A DNA stretch of 64,000 bases, taken from contig NZ_JBHUOQ010000004.1 of the NCBI RefSeq assembly GCF_042686195.1, positions 124,001 to 188,000 of the forward strand, in the 5' to 3' direction. Source of the DNA: Corticicoccus populi (lineage in GTDB: Bacteria > Bacillota > Bacilli > Staphylococcales > Salinicoccaceae). Both the position numbers and the translations under genes were made by a program. Positions 49,786 to 57,849 of the stretch are shown in pieces. Each line of letters starts with the position of its first letter. Positions within the stretch are counted from its first letter, which is position 1. The notes beneath the pieces are model-generated. The model made no database searches, was not told the DNA's origin, and saw only the letters and a program-made list of their open reading frames with translations.

Positions 49786-51288
49786 TTATAACAGTCCAAT
49801 CCACTGCCAGTACGTCGCAGAAAGAATCAGAACCAGAATATAACCGACAACAGTAATAACGATTCCCGACTTAAGCAGATCCTGAACGGTAAACGTGTTC
49901 GTACCGTATGCCAGCATATTCTGCGGAGAACTCACCGGCAAAAGGAAACCGAAACAAATCACAAACTGTTGGATTAATACAAACCCGAGACTCGAATCTC
50001 CAAGGTTCAATGTCGTTGTCAGTGCGATAAACACAGGGATTAATGCTGATGCGAGACTCGTGGCACTGGCAAAACCGAGATGAATTAAAATATTAAATAT
50101 ACTGACCAGGGCGATGACAGCAATTAACGGCATATTATCAAGCCCCATCGCTCCGAAAGTCACATCAGACAGCCATTGTGCTGCACCTGTTCTTAACAGT
50201 ACCGTTCCGAGCGAGATACCAATGGCAAATACAATAATAGTCCCCCAGTTAATTGTGGATTCAACTTCTTTCCATGTAAACACACCGATTTTCGGTGACA
50301 GCATCACCGCGAGAGCAATCAGTGTCACTGAAGATGAATCAAACGGGTGAAGTACACCCTCTGTTGCCCATGCAATCAGAAGCAGCCCTGCAATGACAAT
50401 CAATCTAAGCTCACTCGGTTTAATCGGACCAAGTTTTTCAATTTCAGACTGAATCAATTCCCGGCCGCCTTTAATTTCGTTTGTTTCTGCTTTGAATAAC
50501 TTAGTCATTACAAAATACAAAACAACACTCATCAATATTGACCATGGTGCAGCGTAGATAAACCATTCAAGCCACGATACATCCATTCCCATTGCTTCGT
50601 TAATAAAACCTACCGCAACAATATTCTGTGCCGCTGCAGTTTTAATCCCGACATTCCATATAGAGACTGCATGTACCGCAGTCACTACCAGTAACGCTGC
50701 CAGCCTGCTCTCTTTGCTCATATTAAATGCTGCAATCATACCAATTAATATCGGTATAACAGCACCGGCACGTGCTGTTGCAGAGGGCACAAAAAACGCC
50801 AGAATAATGGATACAAGAATTGTACCCATGACAATCGCATTGGTTTTATTCCCGACGATTTTAAGTACATACAACGCGAGCCTTCGATGCAGGTTGGTAA
50901 TCTGCATCGCACTCGCCAAAAATAACGCTGCTGCAACGAGTGCTACTGCAGACGTTGCAAACCCGGAAAATGACAATGATAACGCCGCCTGTGTTCCGAG
51001 CATATCACTGCCTGATAAATCCGGTACCCCAAGAACACTGCCGAGATCACCGACAGGGCTGAACCCGAGCAGTATAATCATCAGACCCACAATCATTACT
51101 GATGATACCGGATATTTGACCGCTTCTGTCACCCACATAATCACAGCAAATGCCAGAATGGATAACGCCCGGAGCCCGATTACACCAAGGGCATCCGGTA
51201 CAGGCATTAGATTAATCACAATCATTACTAAAAAGGCTGCTAAAATCCACCACGGCTTGAATTCTTTTTTATTCTTTTCCTTACTCAT
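49786..51288 (-). CDS. DASS/SLC13-family anion:Na+ symporter
   Basis: This 500-residue protein has about 12 membrane helices of the divalent anion:sodium symporter family. It begins MSKEKNKKEFKPWWILAAFL, with VTEAVKYPVSSVMIVGLM, AFFVPSATARAGAVIPIL (the SNT-like conserved region in helix 5), TINWGTIIVFAIGISLGTVL and LPVSSPQNMLAYGTNTF (SPxN motif). Substrates in the family are C4-dicarboxylates, citrate, tartrate or sulfate. The start at 51288 has GGGGAGG; a longer frame to 51309 overlaps that site. It is convergent with the YeiH-like gene, with only 13 bases between stops. Confidence 0.88.
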   Translation of the reverse strand: MSKEKNKKEFKPWWILAAFLVMIVINLMPVPDALGVIGLRALSILAFAVIMWVTEAVKYPVSSVMIVGLMIILLGFSPVGDLGSVLGVPDLSGSDMLGTQAALSLSFSGFATSAVALVAAALFLASAMQITNLHRRLALYVLKIVGNKTNAIVMGTILVSIILAFFVPSATARAGAVIPILIGMIAAFNMSKESRLAALLVVTAVHAVSIWNVGIKTAAAQNIVAVGFINEAMGMDVSWLEWFIYAAPWSILMSVVLYFVMTKLFKAETNEIKGGRELIQSEIEKLGPIKPSELRLIVIAGLLLIAWATEGVLHPFDSSSVTLIALAVMLSPKIGVFTWKEVESTINWGTIIVFAIGISLGTVLLRTGAAQWLSDVTFGAMGLDNMPLIAVIALVSIFNILIHLGFASATSLASALIPVFIALTTTLNLGDSSLGFVLIQQFVICFGFLLPVSSPQNMLAYGTNTFTVQDLLKSGIVITVVGYILVLILSATYWQWIGLL

Positions 51289-51390
51289 TTTCTTTCCTCC
51301 CCAAAACACAGATAGAAATATGTAATATTTTTAACACTTTTATTATACAATAAAACCTTTCTAATGTGATTATTTTCACAAAAAGTTAAC

Positions 51391-51424
51391 AAATAAAAGT
51401 ATGAGATTTTTCATCCCATACTTT
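51391..51424 (-). terminator. Terminator of the PTS-IIC-like gene
   Basis: On the minus strand AAAGTATGGGAT (51424-51413) pairs with ATCTCATACTTT (51407-51396), with one G-U pair, around a GAAAA loop; TATTTG follows. Confidence 0.82.
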
Positions 51425-51428
51425 AAGA

Positions 51429-52475
51429 TTAATTTTCATATTTTTCTTTTTGATTCAGCACTTCACTATTATACACAGGGAAATTCCTGAATACTATTGA
51501 TCCGATAATACCGACAGCAAGGCATACCAAAGCACATATTGCTGCATACATCAAAATCTGTCCTGCAGGGTTATAACCAAACATAACCAACAGTCCGGGA
51601 ACCGGTGCAGCCGTACCCGGTGCATCATTAACCATTCCGGATAAAGCAATAATCATTCCGGCAAGTCCACCGCCGACAAAATTCGTTGTATACATAGGAA
51701 TTGGATTTGCTGATACCAAATTTGCCTTTGATAACGGTTCAATAGCAATAGATACTACAGATTTCAACTGGCCGATTTTCAATCTGTGGAACAGTGTCGC
51801 GTTCATAAATGATGACGCAAATGCACTGAGAGCAGCAACAGCCATAGGCACTCCTGTCAGACCAAGCATCGCTGTCAGGGCCATTGAACTGAGCGGTGAT
51901 GTGCCGACCACTGTTATAATACCTCCGAGAAGAAGTCCCATTATAAGCGGGCTCGTCAGCGTAGCTGCCTGAATCAGTTCACCAATTTGAAGAAGCGAAC
52001 CATCTACCAACGGTGTAATCAAAACCCCAAGTAAGCGGGCGAGAGGGACACAGAGCAGAATAATAAAAATAAAGTCCAGACCGTTCTTCACTCTCTTCTC
52101 TATAAATATAATGATAAATGCAATAAGATATGCCGAGAACATTCCCGGAATCAAACCGATTCCAGCGAATGAGACGGCGAGTATCGCTGCATTCTGCGGT
52201 CTGACATTCATTGCCAGTGCAACGAGGAACGCGACGATAACGCCGCTCAATTCCCCTGCGACTGTTCCTGTTTCCTGTAAAAACGGGATATTAAAAATAT
52301 CACCGATAACATAACGCTGAAGCGCCTCAACGAGAAAAGTTGCAATTGCTGCTGTAGCAAGAGCTCCCATGACATCACTGCCGTATGGTGCATAATAAGT
52401 AAATAACGTAAAAATAACTAAAATAACAAGAAGCAGTATAATACTCAGTAACTGTTCAATAACGAAGACCTCCAT
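51429..52475 (-). CDS. PTS sugar transporter IIC-like membrane protein (PfoR/EIIC_2 family)
   Basis: This protein of about 348 residues has about 9-10 membrane helices. It carries VPLARLLGVLITPLVDGSLL, GGIITVVGTSPLSSMALTAM and PMYTTNFVGGGLAGMIIALS, typical of the PTS_EIIC_2 family related to PfoR. No IIA or IIB gene is adjacent, and such proteins may be regulators or permeases. The start is uncertain. The ATG at 52475 lacks an upstream ribosome site, and GGAGG occurs in codons 1-3 (the gene reads ATGGAGGTC), followed eight bases later by an in-frame ATT codon at 52460. Either a leaderless start or a non-AUG start is possible. Confidence 0.78.
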   Translation of the reverse strand: MEVFVIEQLLSIILLLVILVIFTLFTYYAPYGSDVMGALATAAIATFLVEALQRYVIGDIFNIPFLQETGTVAGELSGVIVAFLVALAMNVRPQNAAILAVSFAGIGLIPGMFSAYLIAFIIIFIEKRVKNGLDFIFIILLCVPLARLLGVLITPLVDGSLLQIGELIQAATLTSPLIMGLLLGGIITVVGTSPLSSMALTAMLGLTGVPMAVAALSAFASSFMNATLFHRLKIGQLKSVVSIAIEPLSKANLVSANPIPMYTTNFVGGGLAGMIIALSGMVNDAPGTAAPVPGLLVMFGYNPAGQILMYAAICALVCLAVGIIGSIVFRNFPVYNSEVLNQKEKYEN

Positions 52476-52590
52476 TGAAGAAATAAAATTACAGAATAAT
52501 CTGTTTTATCAGGCAGTAAAATTCACATATGAACAGCATTATATTCTCATTCAGACAAAAACTCAACAGATGTCTGGAGTAAATCTTGAC

Positions 52591-52630
52591 ATAAAAACGA
52601 CACCTGCCCCAAAAATCGGCCGGTGCCGTT
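52591..52630 (-). terminator. Terminator after oatA-GNAT
   Basis: On the minus strand AACGGCACC (52630-52622) pairs with GGTGTCGTT (52604-52596), with one G-U pair, followed by TTTTATG. Confidence 0.8.
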
Positions 52631-52643
52631 CATTTCAATACTT

Positions 52644-53045
52644 TTAATATCTTCTCGCCATCGCTGTAGAAGCAGGTTCAGTTGTCTTAAAACCATACTG
52701 TTCGTAAAGTTTATCTGCTGGATAGTCTGCAATCAGATTTACATACGTACTCTCCTCTGCAGCATAATCCAAAAACACCATAATTTCATCCATGATTTTT
52801 CTCCCGTAACCGAGCCCCTGGTAATCAGGGTGTACAGCAATATCTACAATCTGAAATACTGTGCCACCATCACCGACCACACGCCCCATACCAATTAATG
52901 ATGCCTTATTATAAAGCATGACATTATGACATGCATTCGGCAGCCCTTTAGCTGCTGCTTCCTGTGAATATACAGTCAGTCCGCATACTCTTCTCAGCTC
53001 TCTGTATTCCCTATTATTTGGCGCTTCGTATCTGATTTCTATCAA
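52644..53045 (-). CDS. GNAT family N-acetyltransferase
   Basis: This 133-residue GNAT protein has the acetyl-CoA-binding motif VDIAVHPDYQGLGYGRKIMDEIM (Q/R-x-x-G-x-G/A) at about residues 67-89 and a C-terminal LYEQYGFKTT. It starts with TTG at 53045, preceded by AAAGGAGAGGTGG. Its 5' end overlaps the last 32 bases of oatA in another frame, so the two genes are cotranscribed and coupled. The substrate is unknown. The adjacency to a peptidoglycan O-acetyltransferase is suggestive but may be chance. Confidence 0.85.
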   Translation of the reverse strand: MIEIRYEAPNNREYRELRRVCGLTVYSQEAAAKGLPNACHNVMLYNKASLIGMGRVVGDGGTVFQIVDIAVHPDYQGLGYGRKIMDEIMVFLDYAAEESTYVNLIADYPADKLYEQYGFKTTEPASTAMARRY

Positions 53046-54840
53046 TGTCCACCTCTCCTTTAGTCGGATTATGATTATCTCTGATTGTATCTATAATCAG
53101 GTTGGAAAGTGCCTCAACACCTTCCGGCAGTAAATGCACACCATCATTCGCAAAATATCCATTCTGTCCTTCTGAATAGGTATACCAGTCAACTAATGTG
53201 ACATTATCATAACGTTCTGCAGCATCATAAATATGCTCATTCACATTACCTTCCCAGTCTCTCGGAACTCTCGTATTTACAAAATATATATCCGCATCCT
53301 CAAAAAATGTGATTAAATCATGCAGTGTGTCGTCTGTAAAATCACCATTTGTCCCAAGCTGCAGCACGACAATATCTTCTTTACTTTTATATTCATCATA
53401 CTTTTCACGGGCAAGCTCAAGCGTATCATTCAACTGTCTGCCAACAGCACCGTCTATCGTTGCATTCGGTATATTCCCGGATATATATTCCCCAATATCA
53501 ACTGTGATAGAGTCACCGATTAATAACGGCGCTTCCTCCAGAAGGTTCACCGCTTCACCTTCCTCATCAATAGATACGATGCTTTCATTACTTCCCTCTA
53601 CTACGAATTCCGTTTCTTTGCCGTCACCTAAATTCACCTGGTGATGGTCGAATATCCCAGTCAAAACAACGCCACTGATTATGATGAACACTCCAAAAAC
53701 AACTGTTCTCACTCCCGCCTGAATACGGGCTTTATTCACCGGCCATAATGCACGGAATCCCTCTTTACGTATCGGTGTTTCAATAAACCGGTATGATACC
53801 TCTGCAAATACGCCTGTCATAATCACTTCAATAATGATGATGTACCAAGGAATCTGCCCCTGTATAAAATGTCTGTTCATCAATACAATGACAGGATAGT
53901 GCCATAAATACAGACTGTATGAGCGGGTACCAATCCATAAAAACACAGGGTTGCCGAGGATTTTCGGAAGCATCGTTGACGGATGCACACTTGAAGCGAT
54001 TAATAACAGCGTGACTGCAGATATTAAATACAGACCTCCGAAGTATATCCAGTAGTCGGAAGAATTCACTGTAAAAAAGAAATAAATCAGTATTAACAGC
54101 GATACAACACCGATACCGTCAATCCATCTTTTCACATCTACATCCACTGCCCGTTTCAACTTAAACGGCGGCCAGATGTATGCAAGCATCACACCAAGAA
54201 GCAGTGTCTGGAGACGGGTATCCGTTCCAAAATACACCCTTGAATTGTCCTGCATCGGTTCTGCAAGAACAACCATTATTACCAGCGATATTAAAGAGAT
54301 TAACAGCGTTATACCGAATACCCCTGCCATACTCTTATTTTTTCTGATTAATAAAAAGAAAACCAGCGGCCAGATTAAGTAAAACTGTTCTTCAATCGCA
54401 AGACTCCACAGGTGGAGAAGCGGCTGACTCTCAGCGCTGTCAAAATAACTGACATCCTGAAAAATGTACCACCAGTTTGATACATAGAAAAATGCAGCCA
54501 CCGCATCCTGTTTCATGCGCTGAATCATTTCTATTTCAAAAAACAAAGTATATGTAAGGACTGCTGTAATCATAAAAAACGCAGCAGGAATTAACCGTTT
54601 AAAACGTCTGATCCAGAAACCTTTTAAATCAATTGTACCTTTAGTACGGTATTCATACAGAAGGAGACTTGTAATTAAATACCCCGATATAACAAAAAAG
54701 GTATCCACACCCAAGAAACCTCCCGGAAGCCATTCTGGATTCAGGTGGTATATTATAATCGCGATGACAGCAACTGCCCTTAAGCCGTCAAGTCCCGCGA
54801 GATATCTGGCTTTTTCTTTTTGAATGTGGTTATTCTCCAT
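53014..54840 (-). CDS. oatA: Peptidoglycan O-acetyltransferase OatA
   Basis: OatA O-acetylates muramic acid in peptidoglycan and so confers lysozyme resistance. The 608-residue protein has an N-terminal acyltransferase-3 membrane domain (about 1-390), with YLAGLDGLRAVAVIAIIIYHL, GGFLGVDTFFVISGYLIT and LLHLWSLAIEEQFYLIWPL. A C-terminal SGNH domain (about 435-600) has the Ser in LLIGDSITVD, the Gly/Asn block LGTNGDF and the Asp-His pair in NDGVHLLPEG. Length matches S. aureus OatA (about 603). A short GNAT gene overlaps its 3' end. Confidence 0.92.
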   Translation of the reverse strand: MENNHIQKEKARYLAGLDGLRAVAVIAIIIYHLNPEWLPGGFLGVDTFFVISGYLITSLLLYEYRTKGTIDLKGFWIRRFKRLIPAAFFMITAVLTYTLFFEIEMIQRMKQDAVAAFFYVSNWWYIFQDVSYFDSAESQPLLHLWSLAIEEQFYLIWPLVFFLLIRKNKSMAGVFGITLLISLISLVIMVVLAEPMQDNSRVYFGTDTRLQTLLLGVMLAYIWPPFKLKRAVDVDVKRWIDGIGVVSLLILIYFFFTVNSSDYWIYFGGLYLISAVTLLLIASSVHPSTMLPKILGNPVFLWIGTRSYSLYLWHYPVIVLMNRHFIQGQIPWYIIIIEVIMTGVFAEVSYRFIETPIRKEGFRALWPVNKARIQAGVRTVVFGVFIIISGVVLTGIFDHHQVNLGDGKETEFVVEGSNESIVSIDEEGEAVNLLEEAPLLIGDSITVDIGEYISGNIPNATIDGAVGRQLNDTLELAREKYDEYKSKEDIVVLQLGTNGDFTDDTLHDLITFFEDADIYFVNTRVPRDWEGNVNEHIYDAAERYDNVTLVDWYTYSEGQNGYFANDGVHLLPEGVEALSNLIIDTIRDNHNPTKGEVDIDRNQIRSAK

Positions 54841-55009
54841 AATTATCTACCCAAAACTTTTTCATTGATTTTACTGTCTATATTATCAAATTATATCATG
54901 ATTTTACTAGTCTGATTACTGTATATAATTTAAGTGAAAGATGTGTACTCATTAAATGAAAAGGGTATAAATAGTAAGCAGTCAATTAAACATAAGGAGT
55001 GAACATTTC

Positions 55010-55357
55010 ATGCTGCAGTACTTAGTTAATCTTTATATTGGTAAAGGTGTATTTAACAGCGGTTTACAGAAAGTAAAAAAGAAGGGGCAGATGGGTGAAG
55101 AATTCGAAGATACCTTTGAAGTCAGTGCTCCACAGATGAAAATTGCCGGTTATCTCGAAGCAGCCGGCGCAGGACTCCTGTTCTTATCATTTTTGGGCAA
55201 GACATTTACCCGCCTTGGTACACTGCTCATCAGTATTGTTCTCGGCACAGCCGTATTCAAGCACTTAAAAGCAGGTCATGGATTTGAAGGCAGTAAAGGG
55301 GCAGCTTCTTTACTCGGGTTAAGCCTTGTAAGCTTCTTTGAGACTTTCAGAAAATAG
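55010..55357 (+). CDS. DoxX-like small membrane protein
   Basis: This 115-residue protein begins MLQYLVNLYIGKGVFNSGLQ, has a short charged stretch (KVKKKGQMGEEFEDTF) and then three hydrophobic segments (about 44-62, 66-84, 97-112). The overall pattern (AGYLEAAGAGLLFLSFLG, TLLISIVLGTAVFKHL) recalls DoxX-like proteins, which would have four helices. TAAGGAGTG precedes the ATG. It is divergent from oatA and has its own terminator. The family call is tentative. Confidence 0.6.
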   Translation: MLQYLVNLYIGKGVFNSGLQKVKKKGQMGEEFEDTFEVSAPQMKIAGYLEAAGAGLLFLSFLGKTFTRLGTLLISIVLGTAVFKHLKAGHGFEGSKGAASLLGLSLVSFFETFRK

Positions 55358-55366
55358 GCAAATATA

Positions 55367-55404
55367 AAAAGGCTCAGTTGCATATGCAACTGAGCCCTTT
55401 TTAA
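55367..55404. terminator. Bidirectional terminator between the DoxX-like gene and metQ
   Basis: GGCTCAGTTGCA (55371-55382) pairs with TGCAACTGAGCC (55385-55396), flanked by AAAAA and CTTTTTT, so it works in both directions. Confidence 0.93.
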
Positions 55405-55406
55405 TC

Positions 55407-56255
55407 TTATTCCGTCACTTCAAAAGTAGGCTCTAAGTGTCCTTCTTCCGATAACTCTGATAAGAAATCATAAACTTCCTGTGAAGTGAATGCTTTTTTA
55501 AGTGCCTCGATTTCCTCGCTGTTTTCATTATCTTCTCTGGCAACCAGTTGAATAGCAAAAGTATTGTCGCCGTCTTCCTCAAGGAATACAGCATCCTCCG
55601 GCGTCAAACCGATGGATTCAATATAAGTAGGATAATTAAACACCAGTTCCACACCATCTTCATAAGATGCCGTTAAATTAAGTAAATCCACATGAGTAAA
55701 TGTCAGATTATGCGGATTCTCGACCACATCATCAACCGTCGCTTCATACGTTACACCCTCTTCAAGCGCAATTAAATCATGCTGTTCCAAAATCATTAAT
55801 GCACGCGCTTCATTCGATGGATCGCTCGGGATCGCTACTTCCGCACCGTCTTCAATATCATCAACCGAATCATATACAGGGGAATAAAAACCGACTATCG
55901 CGTTATAAATCGGCTGAACAGCAACTAGATTTCCGTCACGCTCATTATTGAACATCTCCATGAAAGGTTCATGCTGTGCAAAGCTCGCATCCACTTCTTC
56001 ATTAAGAAGCGCTTCGTTATATTGAATATTGTCAGATACTTCAACAAGTTCTACTGAATATGGCTCTTCAATAGCTTCGCCGGCAAGTTCCACGACTTCA
56101 GTCATCGGTATTGTCTGTGAAGCAACTCTGATGACAGTTTCTTCGTCTGAACTTTCACCTTCATCTGCGGTTTCTTCTGAATTCTCATCACTGCCGCATG
56201 CAGCAAGAAGCAGTACAACACTGAATATGGATAATAACAAATACTTTTTAATCAT
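55407..56255 (-). CDS. metQ: NLPA/MetQ family substrate-binding lipoprotein
   Basis: This 282-residue lipoprotein has a signal peptide with the lipobox LLAAC (Cys20) and an acidic spacer. A MetQ/NlpA-type binding domain follows: VIRVASQTIPMTEVVELAGE, EALLNEEVDASFAQHEPFME, AIPSDPSNEARALMILEQHD. MetQ usually binds methionine. It is the last gene of a three-gene ABC operon with permease and ATPase. The promoter region of the operon holds a Fur-like box rather than an S-box, so a substrate other than methionine, such as a metal chelate, should be kept in mind. Confidence 0.85.
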   Translation of the reverse strand: MIKKYLLLSIFSVVLLLAACGSDENSEETADEGESSDEETVIRVASQTIPMTEVVELAGEAIEEPYSVELVEVSDNIQYNEALLNEEVDASFAQHEPFMEMFNNERDGNLVAVQPIYNAIVGFYSPVYDSVDDIEDGAEVAIPSDPSNEARALMILEQHDLIALEEGVTYEATVDDVVENPHNLTFTHVDLLNLTASYEDGVELVFNYPTYIESIGLTPEDAVFLEEDGDNTFAIQLVAREDNENSEEIEALKKAFTSQEVYDFLSELSEEGHLEPTFEVTE

Positions 56256-56278
56256 AATTATAATTCCACCTTTATTAT

Positions 56279-56965
56279 TTATCGTTTATCTAATTTCTTT
56301 GCAAGTTTTAATCCCAGCCATTGAAGCAGCTGAACAATAATAATAATAACAATAATTGCAGTATACATTATATCGGTCTCGTAACGCTGGTAGCCGTAGC
56401 GGATTGCAAAATCTCCGATACCGCCTCCGCCGACAACTCCCATAATTGTTGAATAGGATATAAAGCTCACAAACGCTGTAGTAAAGCCGATAATCAAAGA
56501 ACTTCTGGCCTCAACGTATAAAAACTTTGTAACGTACTGCGGTGTAGACGCACCCATAGATCTTGCGGTTTCTGTAACGCCCTTCGGTACATCAAGAAGC
56601 GACTGTTGGACAAACCGCGCATACAATGCAATCGCAATAAGCATCATAGGAAACGATGCTGCTACAGGATCTCCCGTTGCACGCCCGTAAACCTCCCGGA
56701 TAAAAGGCTGCATTGCAACGACCAGCAGTAAAAACGGAAATGAACGCACAATGTTCACAAAAGCATTAGCTGTTTGGTAAATAAACACATTCTGCATCGG
56801 CTGGCCTTTAGCAGTCAGAAACAAGAGTGTCCCCAGCGGCAGACCGAGAAGTATCGCTGCTGTCATAGCAAAGCCCATCATAATTCCGGTTTCCCCGATG
56901 CTTTCGAGGAGACTCGGCCAAAACTCAATGACTCTTTCTATATAAGTGTTAAATATATCACTCAT
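56279..56965 (-). CDS. metP: Methionine-type ABC transporter permease
   Basis: This 228-residue permease has five or six helices. The EAA loop typical of the MetI/MetP family is visible as LLDVPKGVTETARSMGASTPQYVTKFLYVEARSSLI near the middle of the protein. It then reads STIMGVVGGGGIGDFAIRYGYQRYETDIMYT, the family C-terminal signature. Its start overlaps the end of the ATPase gene by 8 bases, which implies coupling. It should form a homodimer with two ATPase subunits and deliver substrate from the MetQ-type lipoprotein. Confidence 0.9.
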   Translation of the reverse strand: MSDIFNTYIERVIEFWPSLLESIGETGIMMGFAMTAAILLGLPLGTLLFLTAKGQPMQNVFIYQTANAFVNIVRSFPFLLLVVAMQPFIREVYGRATGDPVAASFPMMLIAIALYARFVQQSLLDVPKGVTETARSMGASTPQYVTKFLYVEARSSLIIGFTTAFVSFISYSTIMGVVGGGGIGDFAIRYGYQRYETDIMYTAIIVIIIIVQLLQWLGLKLAKKLDKR

Positions 56966-57701
56966 CTTTTAACACCTCTAAGACTCTTTCGTAATATGAC
57001 TTAACAGGACCATCCGTTTCTCCGGCATTATTTTCAATGCTGATGACATCAATGATTCTTCCGTCTTCAAGTACTGCCGCTCTGTCACATAGCTGCTTAA
57101 TAACATTCAATTCATGTGTTACAATCACTATCGTCACATCAAATGTCTGGTGCGCCCGTTTTAACACCCGAATAATTTCCTCTGTAGTACGTTCATCGAG
57201 TGCAGATGTCGGTTCATCACAGAGCAGTATTTTCGGCCGTGTAATCAGTGCTCGTGCAATACCTACCCGCTGCTTCTGCCCGCCTGATAACTGACCCGGA
57301 TATGCATACCTCTTATCTTCCAATCCGACAAAACTCAATACTTCTTCAACCGATAAAGGCTTTTCATATTTATGTAATTCAAGCGGCAGACGGATATTCT
57401 CTTCCACAGTCTTATTGTTAAGAAGATTAAACTGTTGAAAAATCATACCGATATCTTTTTGGAACACTCTAAGCTTCCTTGATCCGAGTGTCGATACATC
57501 GATACCATCAACAATTACATGTCCTCTCGTTGGTACCTCCAGTGCATTGATAAACCGCATCAAAGTCGACTTCCCCGCGCCACTCTCACCAATCAATCCA
57601 AAAATCTCGTTTTTCTTTACCGAGAGCCCGACGTTATCCAGTGCATTAAAGCTTCCGTTTAAACCTTGGAATACTTTTGTTACCTCTTTAAATTCAATCA
57701 G
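56958..57701 (-). CDS. metN: Methionine-type ABC transporter ATP-binding protein, probable CTG start
   Basis: This ABC ATPase has Walker A GESGAGKST, the Q-loop FQQFNLL, the signature LSGGQKQR, Walker B ILLCDEPTSALD and the H-loop VTHE. The family N-terminus (IEFKEVTKVF) begins exactly after a CTG at 57701. That CTG stands nine bases after a GGAGG ribosome site, with another CTG at 57704. The in-frame ATG codons (57749, 57770) lie upstream of the ribosome site and of the predicted transcription start (about 57735), so they are unlikely. The protein would be 247 residues, without the C-terminal NIL regulatory domain of enterobacterial MetN. Confidence 0.87.
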   Translation of the reverse strand: MIEFKEVTKVFQGLNGSFNALDNVGLSVKKNEIFGLIGESGAGKSTLMRFINALEVPTRGHVIVDGIDVSTLGSRKLRVFQKDIGMIFQQFNLLNNKTVEENIRLPLELHKYEKPLSVEEVLSFVGLEDKRYAYPGQLSGGQKQRVGIARALITRPKILLCDEPTSALDERTTEEIIRVLKRAHQTFDVTIVIVTHELNVIKQLCDRAAVLEDGRIIDVISIENNAGETDGPVKSYYERVLEVLKDE

Positions 57702-57734
57702 CAGTACACACCTCCAAACATTATATACCTCAGT

Positions 57735-57770
57735 GAAAATGAGTATCATTACCAATACAAAGTATATCAA
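57735..57770 (-). promoter_or_regulatory. metNPQ promoter overlapped by a Fur-like box
   Basis: On the minus strand TTGATA (57770-57765), a 17-base spacer and GATACT (57747-57742) form a plausible promoter. The 19-base element GAAAATGAGTATCATTACC (57735-57753, plus strand) covers the -10. Its minus-strand form matches the Fur consensus GATAATGATAATCATTATC at 16 of 19 positions. Repression by Fur or a related metal regulator is predicted. Confidence 0.65.
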
Positions 57771-57820
57771 ATTATACCTTTAAGTTTAAGCTTTTGATTT
57801 GCGTTATTATATTTTTCAAT

Positions 57821-57849
57821 AAAAAAAGACGGTACTCCTGTACCGTCTT
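57821..57849 (-). terminator. Terminator of the PepSY-kinase-regulator operon
   Basis: On the minus strand AAGACGGTAC (57849-57840) pairs with GTACCGTCTT (57835-57826) around AGGA, followed by a T-run. The stem includes the stop codon of the PepSY gene. Confidence 0.92.
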
